The notes beneath the pieces are model-generated. The model was given only the letters and a program-made list of their open reading frames with translations, made no database searches and was not told where the DNA came from. A DNA stretch of 64,000 bases from Trichostrongylus colubriformis. Taxonomy: Eukaryota > Nematoda > Chromadorea > Rhabditida > Trichostrongylidae. Where the stretch lies: positions 14,818,001 through 14,882,000 of the forward strand of contig OZ022259.1 of assembly GCA_963978905.1 (NCBI GenBank), given 5' to 3'. This document shows, piece by piece, positions 10,501 to 20,634 of this stretch. A program made the translations under genes and the position numbers. Every line of letters starts with the position of its first letter. Position 1 is the stretch's first letter.

Positions 10501-12780
10501 GAGTTCTAGTGGGTAGTACTCTCTTACCATGACGGTTCCTTCTTTTTCCCCCTACAGGCTAGCAATTTCCGACCAGAGTTTGCAGCAGCTGACACGTAAC
10601 GGGTTTCTCACCTTTTTTTTCCTTCGAGTCTGCCATTCGGTCATTCTAGAGCTCGCTCAAGCGTCTGTTCTCGGAGCTGAAAGCGCTTGGGCAGAAGAGG
10701 GTGCGATGATTTAGTGGACGTTCGCTATGGAGGGAAACTGATGACTCGAGACATTTCAGTATATGCGTATATGCAGCTTTCCCGCGCGAGGAAAATCAGG
10801 TATTGACCGGGAAAACAATTGGCATTTAATCTAGTGACGTTGGTCACGAATATGGCTCGAATCACCTATATGACCAACGTCACCAAACAGTTAAACAACA
10901 AACATAACAAACACTTCATTTTAATAACCTGCTTCAGGATATCAGGGGTCAAATAAGGTCGGGGGGGGGGGGGGGGGGGGGAGTGTGGGACGCAACTTCG
11001 CGTCGACGTCGAGGCTCCTTTTCCTCCCTAGGCTCAGGCTAAAATTGATATCCCCTTCTCCAACATAAGAAAGCATCTGTCAAAGCATAGGTTTCATCTG
11101 CTTTAGCCTAAGCCTAGGAAGGGAAAGAAGCTTTGACGTCTTTCCAAATTTTTCTCCCCCTCCCCCCTCCCACCCCGACTTTATTTGATCCCATATCAGA
11201 CTAAATGTCGCCTTATTTCACCTTACATTATTGCATCATCGTCAAAGAAACATGAGTGCACTACAAGTTGCAAATAGAGCGCATCGCAGCAGCAGCCACC
11301 CATAGTACCGCTGGCAATGCCACAGAAAGTAAAAGCGACCTAAAAGCTCACTTTTCTTTGGCGGGTTGATCAGATCACTTACCGAAAAAACCTTTTCTTT
11401 ATCTAGTTTCCTTCAGGAAAACGCGCCAAGAATAAAATCGACTAACCTCGCTTCGGAATTAATCATTCAAAATCGGCATTACCTCAAATCGAGGTCCTAC
11501 CGCGACAATGTGGCGAGTATTGTGGTGAGTGGTGATCTTGGGTGTATCTTATACTTGTAACACTGTAATAACTTCTATTTCCTTTTTCGGAGTCACTACA
11601 AAGTTTGAAATCATGATTGACATGCTCTAGCTCGTCTACAAGTGTATGACGAGAGGTGTCGCCTAAACATCTCGGCTGGGTTATCTGAAGTGCTTAGGTT
11701 GCGTTCATACACTGCGCACCGAGGCAGGCACCGGCGGCGATGCCGGTAAGCTTGAGCCGAGCATTTTACAAACGGAGCGCCACCGGAGTGCCGCCGTGTT
11801 GAGCGGCGGGCACATGATTTTGACGGTCGCTGCCGGTGCCGGCGTCGGTGCGCAAAGTATGAACGCGGTCTTACGTAGATCTTAACGCGCGTCGGGTGAA
11901 GCACATAACCACCAACTGATGCTTAAACTTTTCTTTTCAATGAACTACTACTGGGTAATGTTCGAGTCCCAAAGTTTAGAGGATTTCTCCCAGTAGACCG
12001 TCTCTTTGGAGTGGTTGCGGTTCAATCGTAGCTTTTCCAACATTAGACATCCTTGCGTTCAGAATTTACACAGGAAACTTTCTTCTTTACAAGGATGCTG
12101 AGTTATGAGTAAGAGCTTTGGTCTCTGAAACCCGCATTCTTTCACCCGCTTTCATTCTTTCCGCGCTAATAAAAACTGCAGACTCGTGTTATCCCCGCCT
12201 ACGTGCAGCCGTTTTCCGCTCAGGGGAAACATTTACATTGACTGGGCTGCAATTTACTCAGATCATTATTATTGTGACCAAAATCACTAACAGTTAAGCA
12301 ACAAACATAGAAAAAACACATTTGCAAATACACTGAAGGAGTGCGGGTTCGAGTTCCGTCCGAACCGAAGCTTTTGCTATAACTCAGCGTCCTTGTGACA
12401 AATTTCGCTTCGTGCGCTGCGGCGCAAATCAGCAGCTTATAAAAGTCAAAACTTTCCCTTTACGTTCTGCTGAGACTTCGTGATTTTCAACGAAGTTACG
12501 CTCATCTGACGATTCTCACATTGGGCAGGTGTGTGCACACCGCGACGCCAATTCCCTATCCTGATGGCCCATAACTGCCCAATTCAGAAGGAATGAATTT
12601 CCACTTCATAGGCTACAATTATTTGACAAAGGCAGCGAATGGTGACTTATGTAACCCTTCACTGAAAATTGAAGGTTCCCCAATCGAGAATGTTGTTTTA
12701 TTGCCCATCTATAAACTCATGGATTCCCCTCGTTAATCCTGTATTTTCAGGTGCTAATACACCAATTGCCGGCGAACTGA
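1535..12780 (+). CDS. ppm-1.D-like: PP2C-family Ser/Thr phosphatase, PPM1D/Wip1-like
   Basis: Metal-dependent protein phosphatase rebuilt from nine exons: 1535-1666, 4702-4785, 6755-6845, 8266-8397, 8452-8546, 9355-9484, 9544-9722, 11417-11524, 12751-12780. The phases fit at every junction and give 326 aa. Seen: MED near residues 29-31, FDGHAG at 53-58, GTTACVGLL at 116-124, NCGDST at 133-138, RSLGDFW near 219-225, HSDG at 258-261 and YRDNVASIV at 309-317. The acidic residues that hold the two metals in PP2C enzymes (E30/D31, D54, D260, D311) are all present. The GDFWSF and ARVVFSW stretches match the PPM1D branch best (known family: dephosphorylates stress and DNA-damage kinases and p53 in vertebrates). 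The long C-terminal tail of vertebrate PPM1D is absent. The start is the first ATG in frame, 9 nt after a possible SL acceptor (ctcag). Exon 3 uses the donor gtcagt. The last nine-residue exon is the least certain. Introns hold many MITEs. Confidence 0.85.
1885..2229. mobile_element. TTAAAGRCAG family TIR element
   Basis: Head aaaggcagtgttaggggcaa; tail attatccccatcactgcctc is its inverted partner. Contains the shared tatttctctagtttttaat and catccaataat tail. Lies in intron 1 of the phosphatase gene. Confidence 0.6.
2273..2560. repeat. TTAAAGRCAG family, head-end copy
   Basis: TTAAAGACAACGGGTAATGT head; closely matches 27264-27550 (ctatctgtggcgaaatcccg, ttcccgattgactggg). The right end was not located. 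Confidence 0.6.
2840..3069. mobile_element. GGGTGTAT foldback element, copy 1
   Basis: Arms of about 110 bp (GGGTGTATATCGTTAGGACA ... mirror) meeting near ctacgcctcattctaggcgt. Contains ACGTCGCGTGGCC, GCGCGACGAGATGGTGCGAG and the mirror forms. Non-coding hairpin. Confidence 0.85.
3258..3323. repeat. 33-bp unit repeated twice
   Basis: tgtggaaaccaatctcgttg plus 13 more bases, repeated without a gap. In intron 1 of the phosphatase gene. Confidence 0.85.
5088..5409. mobile_element. GGCCGCG family MITE, long form, decayed
   Basis: Ends GGCCGCATCAATACTTTGCG / GTGCGCGAAGTGTGAACGCG. The interior matches the long copy at 7759-8201 (acccaaccacacta, cgttttacaaa). Lies in an intron of the phosphatase gene. 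Confidence 0.6.
5885..6236. mobile_element. TTAAAGRCAG family TIR element
   Basis: Head TTGAAGGCAGTGATAGGGGT; tail aattacccctggcactgcca. Shared tail tctcgggtttttgaccgtat and gagcacctctacattcatat. In an intron of the phosphatase gene. Confidence 0.65.
7119..7288. mobile_element. GGCCGCG family MITE, short form, decayed
   Basis: Degenerate ends (GGTCGTGTTTACACTCTGCG ... AGTATGAAAGCGGCC) with the short-form interior GCCGGCGGCAGGACGTGGC. In an intron of the phosphatase gene. Confidence 0.7.
7759..8201. mobile_element. GGCCGCG family MITE, long form
   Basis: Ends GGCTGCGTTCATACTTTGCG / GCAAAGTATGAACGCGGCC, TAA after the right end. The interior holds a second inverted pair around gttctgccgtgtt. 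In an intron of the phosphatase gene, 64 bp before an exon. Confidence 0.8.
8818..8986. mobile_element. GGCCGCG family MITE, short form
   Basis: GGCCGCGGTCGTACTCTGCG left; right end GGTGAGTAGCAGCC followed by TTA. Interior GGGGCGTGGCTGCG ... CAGGCCCTGCC. Directly abuts the next element with one shared TTA. Confidence 0.75.
8990..9150. mobile_element. TTTTGCGATTCTGCGG-type MITE with TTA flanks
   Basis: Between TTA 8987-8989 and TTA 9151-9153. Ends GGACGCCGTCATACTC and GCAAAGTCTGGCGGCTGCC are imperfect inverted repeats; TGCGATTCTGCGGTTTTGCG inside. It shares its left TTA with the neighbouring MITE. Confidence 0.65.
10019..10330. repeat. imperfect palindrome in a phosphatase-gene intron
   Basis: gtgcggcgaaagctcgaatt at 10064 is mirrored by gaaaattcgacgaatcgcca at 10268; arms about 70 bp, diverged. 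Probably an old MITE. Confidence 0.45.
10834..10883. repeat. 13-bp perfect hairpin
   Basis: GTGACGTTGGTCA ... TGACCAACGTCAC with a 24-nt loop. In an intron of the phosphatase gene. Confidence 0.6.
10946..11192. mobile_element. GGGTC palindromic element with poly-G/poly-C arms, copy 1
   Basis: Ends GGGTCAAATAAGGTCGGGG / CCCCGACTTTATTTGATCCC; target duplication ATATCAG on both sides. Inside each arm is a homopolymer G or C run and a TAGGCTnAGGCTAAA motif. It lies in an intron of the phosphatase gene. Confidence 0.8.
10962..10982. repeat. poly-G run
   Basis: About 20 consecutive G inside the GGGTC element; similar runs near 460, 1305 (C), 25830 (C), 31900, 33270 and 46916 (C). Confidence 0.9.
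11697..11870. mobile_element. GGCCGCG family MITE with TTA duplication
   Basis: Ends GGTTGCGTTCATACACTGCG / CGCAAAGTATGAACGCGGTC between TTA (11694-11696) and TTA (11871-11873). Interior GGTGCCGGCGTCGG arm. In the last intron of the phosphatase gene. Confidence 0.85.
12095..12412. repeat. related tRNA-like palindrome with larger spacer
   Basis: Left arm tacaaggatgctgagttatg, right arm with gtgcgggttcgagttccgtc and ataactcagcgtccttgt. The spacer includes cagttaagcaacaaacatag, also found near 10890. In the last intron of the phosphatase gene. Confidence 0.5.
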
Positions 12781-15671
12781 TAAGCAGCAGATCGAGGAGG
12801 ATTCTCGCTTCGCAAAATTATTGCCATCTTCTAGGGCACGTACAATCATCGAGGAGCTAGTGACTTGCATTACTCTTCTAGCTAGTGCTTTATATTCGCT
12901 ACTTCTGGAGAGGGAAATCGAGTTCGGGTTCAATTTTACAGCCATCTGTGGACATTCTTTGCATAGCTGAAGTTGCTACACATATAGTTTCACTTTGCCT
13001 CACTTTAATTCATATCATCTGATGTTGATGTGGCCTTCTGATGGAGTCGCTACCAAGATTTCGACATTGTATGTTCATTCCATCCCTGTATAATTGTTAT
13101 ATCATTTGCTTCTCGTTTCATGGCTGTGAAACAGGAAAACATGGCTTAGCCTTATCCTTCTGCATTGTATATATACATTTCTCAGAAGATAAATGTACGA
13201 CTGGATGTTTGAAATCTTAAAATATTTAGTGGGCCTTGATTTGCACTATACAACTAACTGTTGTTGCGAGTAGATCCAGCAGGTAAAAGCACGTTCCGAA
13301 CAGGGTGAAGCGTTACGATGAGTGACGTCTTTGAAAAATTTATACGAAAATTCCCCCTTTCCTCCCTCCTCCTCAAATCGACTCAGACCATACGAGCTCT
13401 CCCTTTTATGGCCGCTATTGTCTGTCATACGGTCACCAGTCAATAATCTACCCTACAAGAAATGGTTATCAGCAGGCTTTTTCAGAGACCATCTCACCGG
13501 CCCAAGAATTACTCGAAAAGAGGTGGTCGATGTGGATTATTCGAGTAAATTCCTTAAAAAAAAAGCAGAAATCTCTCCTGCTCGATCCGGTCTCAACTCC
13601 AGTCTGCCTGCAATTACAACTTGGACCGCTCCACTTGTATTTTCCACGGGTGCTGATGAGCAGCCGTAACAGTGGTGCCTTGCTTCTAAAGGCATATATG
13701 GGAAGACACCCAAATGAGTTCTTGATTACTGATCCTGTTCCGCGCTGTGCTCACATCAATAGCGCTTCCACTCAGTAACACGGCGTATTTCAATAACAAA
13801 TGAACATGAGAGTAAAAACACGACACATGAAGCTCGCCAGCAAGACCTCGTGCCCAGGGGACGGTCGATTTTAGGCCGCGGTCATACTCACCGCCGGCAG
13901 GGCGTGGCTGCGTTTACAGGCAGCGCGGGAGAGTGGTACGGGAAGTGCAGAGATGGCACAGGCAACGAGGCAGAGTGGCATAGGCGGTGACGCAGAAGTA
14001 CGCAGCCACGCCCTGCCGCCGGCAAACCAGAGTATGACCGCGGCCTTATCGTCATGCCCAGTCGCGTCGCGCACGCCGCGCGCGGCCATTTACGCGCGGA
14101 TGGCGATGGAGAGCTCAAGCATTGAGAGTTTATTGTTTTGAACGTCGTTTTGAGACGAAAACCTTTCTCTATACCATTCAGTATAAGCGCAATGAGTAAC
14201 ACGGCAGTTTTCTGAGCCAAATACTCTGCCCGCAGTTGTTTTTCATGAAAGTCAGTTCACGAAGGTTGATGTCAATTCCCATTGTAGTACATTCGCCATT
14301 TCAAGACGTATATAGAAGCTATGAACAAGACAAAGTGGGTAAAAACTATGAAAGAAGACAGATTGTTGGCGACGCTGCATGCCCCTCCCCCTGGCGCGGC
14401 ATCGCGGTCCGGGTCACGATAGAATCGGCCCACACGCAGGTACTTCTAAGCATGCTGATGGATTCTCGGAATGGAAGCCGAAATCACTGGAAGTAATGGG
14501 TAGAAAAAGTGCATGTAAACGAGCAGGTTTCCGCTTCACTTCCAGAAACTTCTACGTCACCATCATTTGTGACGCGAGGAACGGTTTTTCCACTCCGCAT
14601 CTCCTTTCCCTTTCTCTATACTGGGGCTCAGTGTCTCCCTTCGCTGCAAGGTAGGAGAAGCGGATTATTGACCTTTACTGACCACTGCTACTTGCAAATA
14701 AAGTGAACCATACTGGTTCAATCAACTTTTATACTGATTCATAATAAACAAGATTGAGATCACGGATGTCTTATCATAGTTCCGTTATCTTTTCATTCTT
14801 CAGTATATCCTCCACCCCGTACCAAATTCGTCATAATGATGAATGTAATAGTTAGTGAAATACTACGGCCACTGCTCTAAGCAAACACTGCGCACGACAC
14901 GCGTTGCGCGAATGTGTGGATTTATTGATAAGATCCTTCTCAGAATGCCCACAGTTCACCTTCTGAAAGAGAACTATATGCGATAGAGCAATAAAAGAAC
15001 TCCACAGAAAGCGTAATTCCAAAAGGTGCCCACCTGAGATTCACCACGATAAATAACTACGCCGGATGCAGGACGTATATCAACCGGCAAGTGTCTGCAA
15101 CGTTGGATTCTCCAGTATACAGAACAATTAGGCGAGCGAAAGCTGTTCTGAAATATAATGAAGTCAGAATTCAATATAGTGTGTGCTAAGAAATACTTTA
15201 ATAGTCCCTGTATTGCGCGATAGAGCAGAATCTTTCAGTATCTAATAGTTGACAACTAAAGACAACTGAATGCACGAGCAAATTCGTGTGGACACAGAAA
15301 GAGCATATAAATGTAATGAGAAGCGACAACAACATAAAGCGATTGCTGAGTAAAATGGAAAGTTACGTGGGGAAAAAAGCCATAACGACTTTTACTCAAC
15401 ATAGCAAAACGTTGAATGAAGACAGTTGAAAAATGAGAACTGTGAAAGATGAACAGAAAACTTGAGTGAACGTTTGCAGAATCACCACTCAAACCACAAG
15501 TGTATATGACTCCCACATCAAGTCGTTGGAATGTGAAAAACTGATGCAGTATATTGCATAAAAGATGTATAATAACACATCAATTTCCTGAATCCGTGAG
15601 CCCGAAAGAAAAGGTGGATTCATACGATGACTGGAGTATGTAGGTTTCGCTTCGTGATAGGCGTCTTAACT
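12781..15671. other. intergenic, no supported gene
   Basis: Between the phosphatase stop and the LINE fragment. Contains the TTA-flanked MITE at 13874-14045 and an isolated acceptor-plus-short-frame near 13490 (tttttcag then 19 codons to TAA) that could be a stray last exon. Otherwise nothing recognised. Confidence 0.5.
13874..14045. mobile_element. GGCCGCG family MITE with TTA duplication
   Basis: Short form, reverse orientation: GGCCGCGGTCATACTCACCG ... GAGTATGACCGCGGCC, TTA on both sides. Confidence 0.88.
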
Positions 15672-15853
15672 GTCACAACTGCAGCACCTCCAAGTCCACT
15701 GTGATTGCTTTCACGTCCTCGTTCCTGACCTTGTCCAGTCGCGTCCAGCCGCATGCCCATCTCAACATTCTCATTTTAGCTGCGTGCAAATCCTTTCATG
15801 TATCCTAGTTATGGGCCAGCACTCGCTTCCGTACAGCATTGCGGGGATTCTGC
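15672..15853 (-). pseudogene. LINE reverse-transcriptase C-terminal fragment
   Basis: Minus-strand translation contains AMLYGSECWPITRIHER, MRMLRWACGWTRLDKVRNED and then a stop, the conserved C-terminal region that follows the reverse transcriptase in RTE-like LINEs. Both ends are lost. Different enough from the 59-60 kb copy to be another lineage. Confidence 0.75.
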
Positions 15854-16027
15854 GCAACACTTACTGGTTCTTCACAACGCGTTTTTTCTTGTGTGCACGG
15901 AGGTTGCTGATTTTGAAAGATGTTGTTTAGAAAAGAGTAGTTGGAAAATATGCGAAAAGGATGCAAAGTTTGTGCTGGACTGGGGTTGCAGGAATTCGCT
16001 AAACCAATTGTTCACAATTTTTTTCCG

Positions 16028-16166
16028 CACAGCTCGACTCTGTGCGGAAAAAAATATATGTCATGGTTGTAAGCGAATTAACTGGACAACTTACCGTGTT
16101 TGTTTCAATGGCTGTGCCTGCGCTTTCTGTATCCGTGCTTTCTCGTGTACCCTGATACACTTGAAA
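16028..16166. repeat. 139-bp direct duplication, copy A
   Basis: Identical to 16315-16453, offset 287 bp. On the minus strand it carries an exon-like 65-nt block (acceptor ...ttcaag|TGTATC, donor ACACG|gtaagt). Its left side extends into a 15-bp hairpin (TTTTTTTCCGCACAG and mirror) that is absent from copy B. Confidence 0.9.
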
Positions 16167-16314
16167 GAACAAGAACTACATATTATGCTCTGCATCTTGT
16201 GAAGAATCTCTGCCAGTACACTCAACACCACAACATAAAAGCTTCCTAACCAAGCAAAGTAATGGGAGCATGCGAAGCTGCCGTAGTGACTGGAACTTGT
16301 AGTTTGGATACGCC

Positions 16315-16453
16315 CACAGCTCGACTCTGTGCGGAAAAAAATATATGTCATGGTTGTAAGCGAATTAACTGGACAACTTACCGTGTTTGTTTCAATGGCT
16401 GTGCCTGCGCTTTCTGTATCCGTGCTTTCTCGTGTACCCTGATACACTTGAAA
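16315..16453. repeat. 139-bp direct duplication, copy B
   Basis: Perfect copy of 16028-16166. The minus-strand donor gtaagttgtcc is kept; the acceptor side is atttcaag. Perfect identity implies recent duplication or gene conversion. Confidence 0.9.
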
Positions 16454-16554
16454 TGAAGAACAGGAAACAAAAACATGAAAGAATCACGAAGCTGACCACA
16501 GTCGCAATGTTGGTGACAGCCTTTGGGTGAACAACTTCATGGGATTGAGACGAG

Positions 16555-16821
16555 ATGGGAGATGGATTTCTGAGTATGAATTTGACAAATGACTGGCGAT
16601 TAAATTTTACCATCAAGAGGGACTACAAATATATGTGTTCTTTTGAGGCGGAGGAGTATCGCAGGCTCGTCCTGCTTTCATATTCCTTTTGTATTCATCT
16701 GAAACCTTTACCAATGTTCGTGGTGAGGATGACGCTAGAAGTTGTGATGCGGAAGAAATGTAATTGGAGATATGTGGAGTGGGTTGCCGCGAATGAGAAC
16801 AAACTAGAAAATCATATTTAA
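16555..16821 (+). other. region open on both strands, coding status unclear
   Basis: Plus frame of 88 aa (FTIKRDYKYMCSFEAEEYRR). The minus strand over the same bases is also open as a Ser/Pro-rich segment preceded by acceptor attttctag at about 16817. Only one can be real; the minus reading fits the phase of the candidate gene at 17.1-17.4 kb. Confidence 0.2.
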
Positions 16822-17134
16822 GAGTTACCTTCGAAATGCTTTAAATTTTCCCAACACTTATTATAGTTGAATTGGTCACTTCACCGGCAGACTCATCTTC
16901 TAGTGCACGATATTCTGAAACATTGCACATATTCCCTTCTCGGACTTCAGGGCATGTATCGATAGCCCATGTGTCGTTATTCTGAACGATAACAAAGCTT
17001 GAAATGTTCGAGTTTAAGTTGAAAGTTGATACTCTAAACTAAAAGCATTCGAAGACGAGGAAAAGAGTATATCAACTAGATACTTGAGACGTTCTTGCCA
17101 GCGATTCGTAGCAATGGCCAGCGATTCGTAATCC

Positions 17135-17398
17135 TCACAAATGATCAGGTTTCTTCCGGTGAACTGAAACCGGACCGGTCAAAGCAAATCTAATTAAAGT
17201 TTTACAGGAAATTGTTGAAAGATGGATACCTTCTCTTGCTGAGTCTCCTTTAGGTATAATCACCGATAGTCCATGGGAGTTTTCAGCTAGTTCAAATCTT
17301 CTCACAACTGTTGAAACACGAATATACAAACAATGAGAGCCTTTGAATCGTAACAAAGACAACTTACAAACAAGCGTGCTTGCCTGGATAACACCCAT
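17135..17398 (-). CDS. candidate three-exon small protein (45 aa) or gene fragment
   Basis: Minus-strand exons 17398-17368 (ATG start, donor gtaagt), 17307-17230 (acceptor tttcaacag, donor gtatcc) and 17163-17135 (acceptor ggtttcag) are phase-compatible and encode RRFELAENSHGLSVIIPKGD then HRKKPDHL stop. An alternative acceptor at 16816 (attttctag) also fits the phase and would add a Ser/Pro-rich segment ending ICSPS at about 16609. The family is not recognised; splice signals are the main support. Confidence 0.33.
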   Translation of the reverse strand: MGVIQASTLVCKLSLLRFKGSHCLYIRVSTVVRRFELAENSHGLSVIIPKGDSAREGIHLSTISCKTLIRFALTGPVSVHRKKPDHL

Positions 17399-18313
17399 TG
17401 TGGATCACTATTCAGATTTTGTGAGTCGTTGGTTGTCATGAAAGACAACGGTTTGGATGGATACCGCTGTGGAGTTGTTCGAAGAGTGTTCGCGGAAGGC
17501 TGAGAAACCTCGGGAAATAAGTAAAAAGCAATTCAAAAAGATGAGAGGTTAAAAAAATTCGGAAACTCACTACAATCTCGTTATTTTGCTTATTAGTAAG
17601 ATTAGTGAAAACTGTCTATTTTCATCATCCGCTTCAGTAGGAGTGACGGCACGGAATCGAACATGCTGGAAAATAAGTTTTTGATAGCAGTATCAAAGGC
17701 AATCAGAATTATATTTAAAACACCGTGTCACCGGGGTTGAGTGTAAGCGCGCCCGGTAAGCGCGCACAGCTGGCTTTCGGACCTCCATGACTCAACCTTT
17801 TCAGGGCGGAGCGCGGACAATCGAGGAGACGTCTGGCAGCAACTACGGAAGATGGTCGCGACCCTCCATCGTGTTCTACTTTGTGGCGGTACCTTCTCCT
17901 CATCACGGCTGAGGCATGTGATCTCTCTTGCCTTGTACCGACGTGTTTATTTGTAACTCCACTTGCGATACTTGTATTAACTTGTTATTTCATATCCGAT
18001 ATATTGATGACGTAATTACCTACATAAATCGTTATTTCCACTGTCGAGAGATCGCAGAGAGGTTATCGCCGCTTCCACGGTGCCACGATGCTTACTTGAG
18101 AAAGGCATCTATGTTACGGTGTCGTGTGCGTTCCTGCACAGTAGGGAGAGACATTTCCCAGAAAATCGTCATCAGGCAAAAATGCGCGTCTCTTAAACTA
18201 GAGCTGTTTCTTCGTACCGTCCGACAAATCGAGACTGCAACCCATATTCCCTCTGTGCATTAGCGGTGTAGCGAGACAGAACACAGCAGAGGACCCTCCC
18301 CCGCTCCAGTAGC

Positions 18314-18534
18314 GGGTGTATGTCATTAGGACCGAAACGTCGCGTGGCCGTGTTCGGCACGCGACGGGATGGTGCGCGCCGTATTAGTCGAGTCCTGAAG
18401 CGAATACGCCTAGAATGAGGCGTAGAGCACCGTCATCGCTTCAAGACCCATCCAATACGGCGCGCATAGCTCGCATCATTCCGTCGCCTGCCAAACACGG
18501 CCACGCGACGTTTCTGTCCAAATGACATACACCC
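18314..18534. mobile_element. GGGTGTAT foldback element, copy 2
   Basis: Same family as 2840-3069: GGGTGTATGTCATTAGGAC ... GACATACACCC, central cctagaatgaggcgtagagc. Arms about 100 bp. Confidence 0.85.
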
Positions 18535-18746
18535 CTGCAGTAGCGACCCAAACATTACGGTACGTGGGATCACGAACCTTGTCTATATTCTCGCCATCTG
18601 TCGCAGTAATGTCGCCACTCGCACTTTCTTGGATGAATTCTGTCGTCTTACTATTAATCTTCTGGAATTAAGTGCATACTGTACGAAGAAAACAAATTTA
18701 GAGTACGTTCATCGCAAAAGTATAGTTCATATCGATGCGGTTGTAA

Positions 18747-19179
18747 GGCCGCGTTCATATTTAGCGCACCGGCGTCAATTTAACGCCGGCACCGGTGCCG
18801 ACGGCGTCAAACTCACGCAACCATTTGCCCGCCGCCGACGACGGCGTCCATAGATAATGTGCAGCGTTAGCAAAATTCTTGACCCAGTCACACTACAGTA
18901 TGGTGATTGTGGCCGATTCCAATCTTGGCGCTGCGCCAATACACGAATCGGCCACGATCACCACCACATTGGCGCAGCGCCGAGACTCGAAGCGGCCACA
19001 ATCATCATACTGTAGTGTGATTGGGTCAAGAATTTTGCTAACGCTGCGCATTATGTATGGACGCCGTCGTAGGCGGGCAAATGGTTGAGTGAGTTTGACA
19101 CCGTCGCCGCCGGTGCCGGCGTTAAATTGACGCCGGCACTGACGGCGACGGCGTCCGTGCGCAAAGTATGAACGCGGCC
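18747..19179. mobile_element. GGCCGCG family MITE, long palindromic form
   Basis: GGCCGCGTTCATATTTAGCG ... GCAAAGTATGAACGCGGCC, TAA on the left and TAG on the right. The core from about 18868 to 19040 is a second long inverted repeat (AAATTCTTGACCCAGTCACA and mirror). Confidence 0.85.
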
Positions 19180-19768
19180 TAGTGAGGGGAGGTGGGCTAG
19201 GGGGCATTTAGGGAATGCTGATCAACTGAACACCACCACCTACACATTCGAGCATGTATTTTTGCCCAAGCCTTAGTGGACGGGAAGGGGTTCCTTTCCA
19301 CTGCTTGAAATTAACAAAAATAGAGCGAGGACAGTGAGGTGTTCCTCGTTGCGTAGCACCTTCCTCTCACATGTACCCTGTTACACTTCTCGAACAGCGC
19401 TACAGAATGACCTACCGGTGGATTAGGAAGTTGAGAACGAGGGTTAGTTTTTTCTGCGACACACGAATGGTCAACTATACTCGGTTCCCAGCTCTTCTCT
19501 TTTTCGAAGTGGCTTCTTTCAAATCTAAAAAAAAGATCTTAGAAAAGTGTTGAGAGCACATTAACAGCGCCTGAAAAAGAGCCGTAAAAGAACAATAAAA
19601 GAAAAAAACGCAAGAACCTAGGATCGTTCAAGATGAAGACTCCATGACCGCGTAAAAAATGATTCCTCTTCTCTTTGAAGAATTTCGGACGCTTTTTCTG
19701 AACAATGAAAACTTGAAGCTAGGAGACCTGCATATCGCTGTCCAAAGCCAAAAAACTAACGATCGGTA

Positions 19769-20047
19769 ATGAAATCGCTGCTCTTGACAGATATTTCTCG
19801 AGTTATAGAGAATTCTCCACAACTGGAGCTTCGTCCATCAGATCGATTTCGTACACTGGATGTGGTTCGACGAGAGATACAATGGCAGCGAGTAAGACAC
19901 TTTACGTTGAAACACATTAACAACGTACAAAGCATCAAATCAAACACTGAATCATGAATCAAAAAGTTCTGCGAAAATTTTTCTTAAACTATTTAGAAAG
20001 CAAAGAGAATGCCGCTCGTTGAACGTACTGTAGCTAAAAATATTTGA
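19769..20047 (+). CDS. candidate two-exon coding segment (57 aa)
   Basis: Exon 19769-19891 ends at CGA|gtaaga (a strong donor) and joins in phase 0 to 19997-20047 after acceptor aactatttag. It encodes RPSDRFRTLDVVRREIQWQR, then KAKRMPLVERTVAKNI and a stop. A second frame over the same DNA, starting at ATG 19662, is also open, so the frame is not settled. No family recognised. Confidence 0.3.
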
Positions 20048-20331
20048 AAAAACCTAAAACTTACCGTTAGTGACTATATCATCAGTCCGTTCCTCGGGGA
20101 TAGAGGATAGAGCAGGTCTAACCCTAAAAAGAAGATTGCAAAGGAACTTAGAGAGTTCAAAGACTTCCGTCATACAAGAATGTTGCTCTTAGACTTCAAA
20201 TGAAAGATCTTGTGCCCTGACATCAGCTACCGAACTTCGAAGTGAACCGACAAAGTCTTAATTGTGCCGATGAGAAGTGGGTCCCTTGTGAAATTCGTAC
20301 CAGGTGCGCGGCACGGTTCAATAACATGAAA

Positions 20332-20634
20332 GGTGTGTGCCATTAGGACACAAAGCTCGTCTGGCCCCTTTTGGCCGCGTTTATACTTTGCGCACCGACG
20401 CCGTAGCCTCCGGTGCAGGCGTTGGTGCGCAAAGTATGAACGCGGCCTCAAGGACTGACGATATGGTGCGAGATAGGTGCACAGTATTATTTGAGTCCTG
20501 GAGCAATTACGCCTAGAATAAAGCGAAGAGCACCGTCATCGCGTTAGAACTCACCCAATATGGCGCTCATAGCTTTCACCACTGCGTTGCATGCCTGTTA
20601 CCGCAACGCGAATTTCCTTTGTCAATGGCACACC
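20332..20634. mobile_element. GGGTGTAT foldback element, copy 3, decayed and interrupted
   Basis: Diverged copy (aggtgtgtgccattaggaca ... tgtcaatggcacacc) whose left arm is split by a 75-bp Harbinger-type hairpin at 20373-20447. The central motif cgcctagaataaagcgaaga is still recognisable. Confidence 0.75.
20373..20447. mobile_element. 75-bp GGCCGCG hairpin nested in foldback element
   Basis: Almost perfect stem-loop: GGCCGCGTTTATACTTTGCG and its mirror around cgtagcctccggtgcagg. The minimal form of the GGCCGCG family. Confidence 0.8.
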
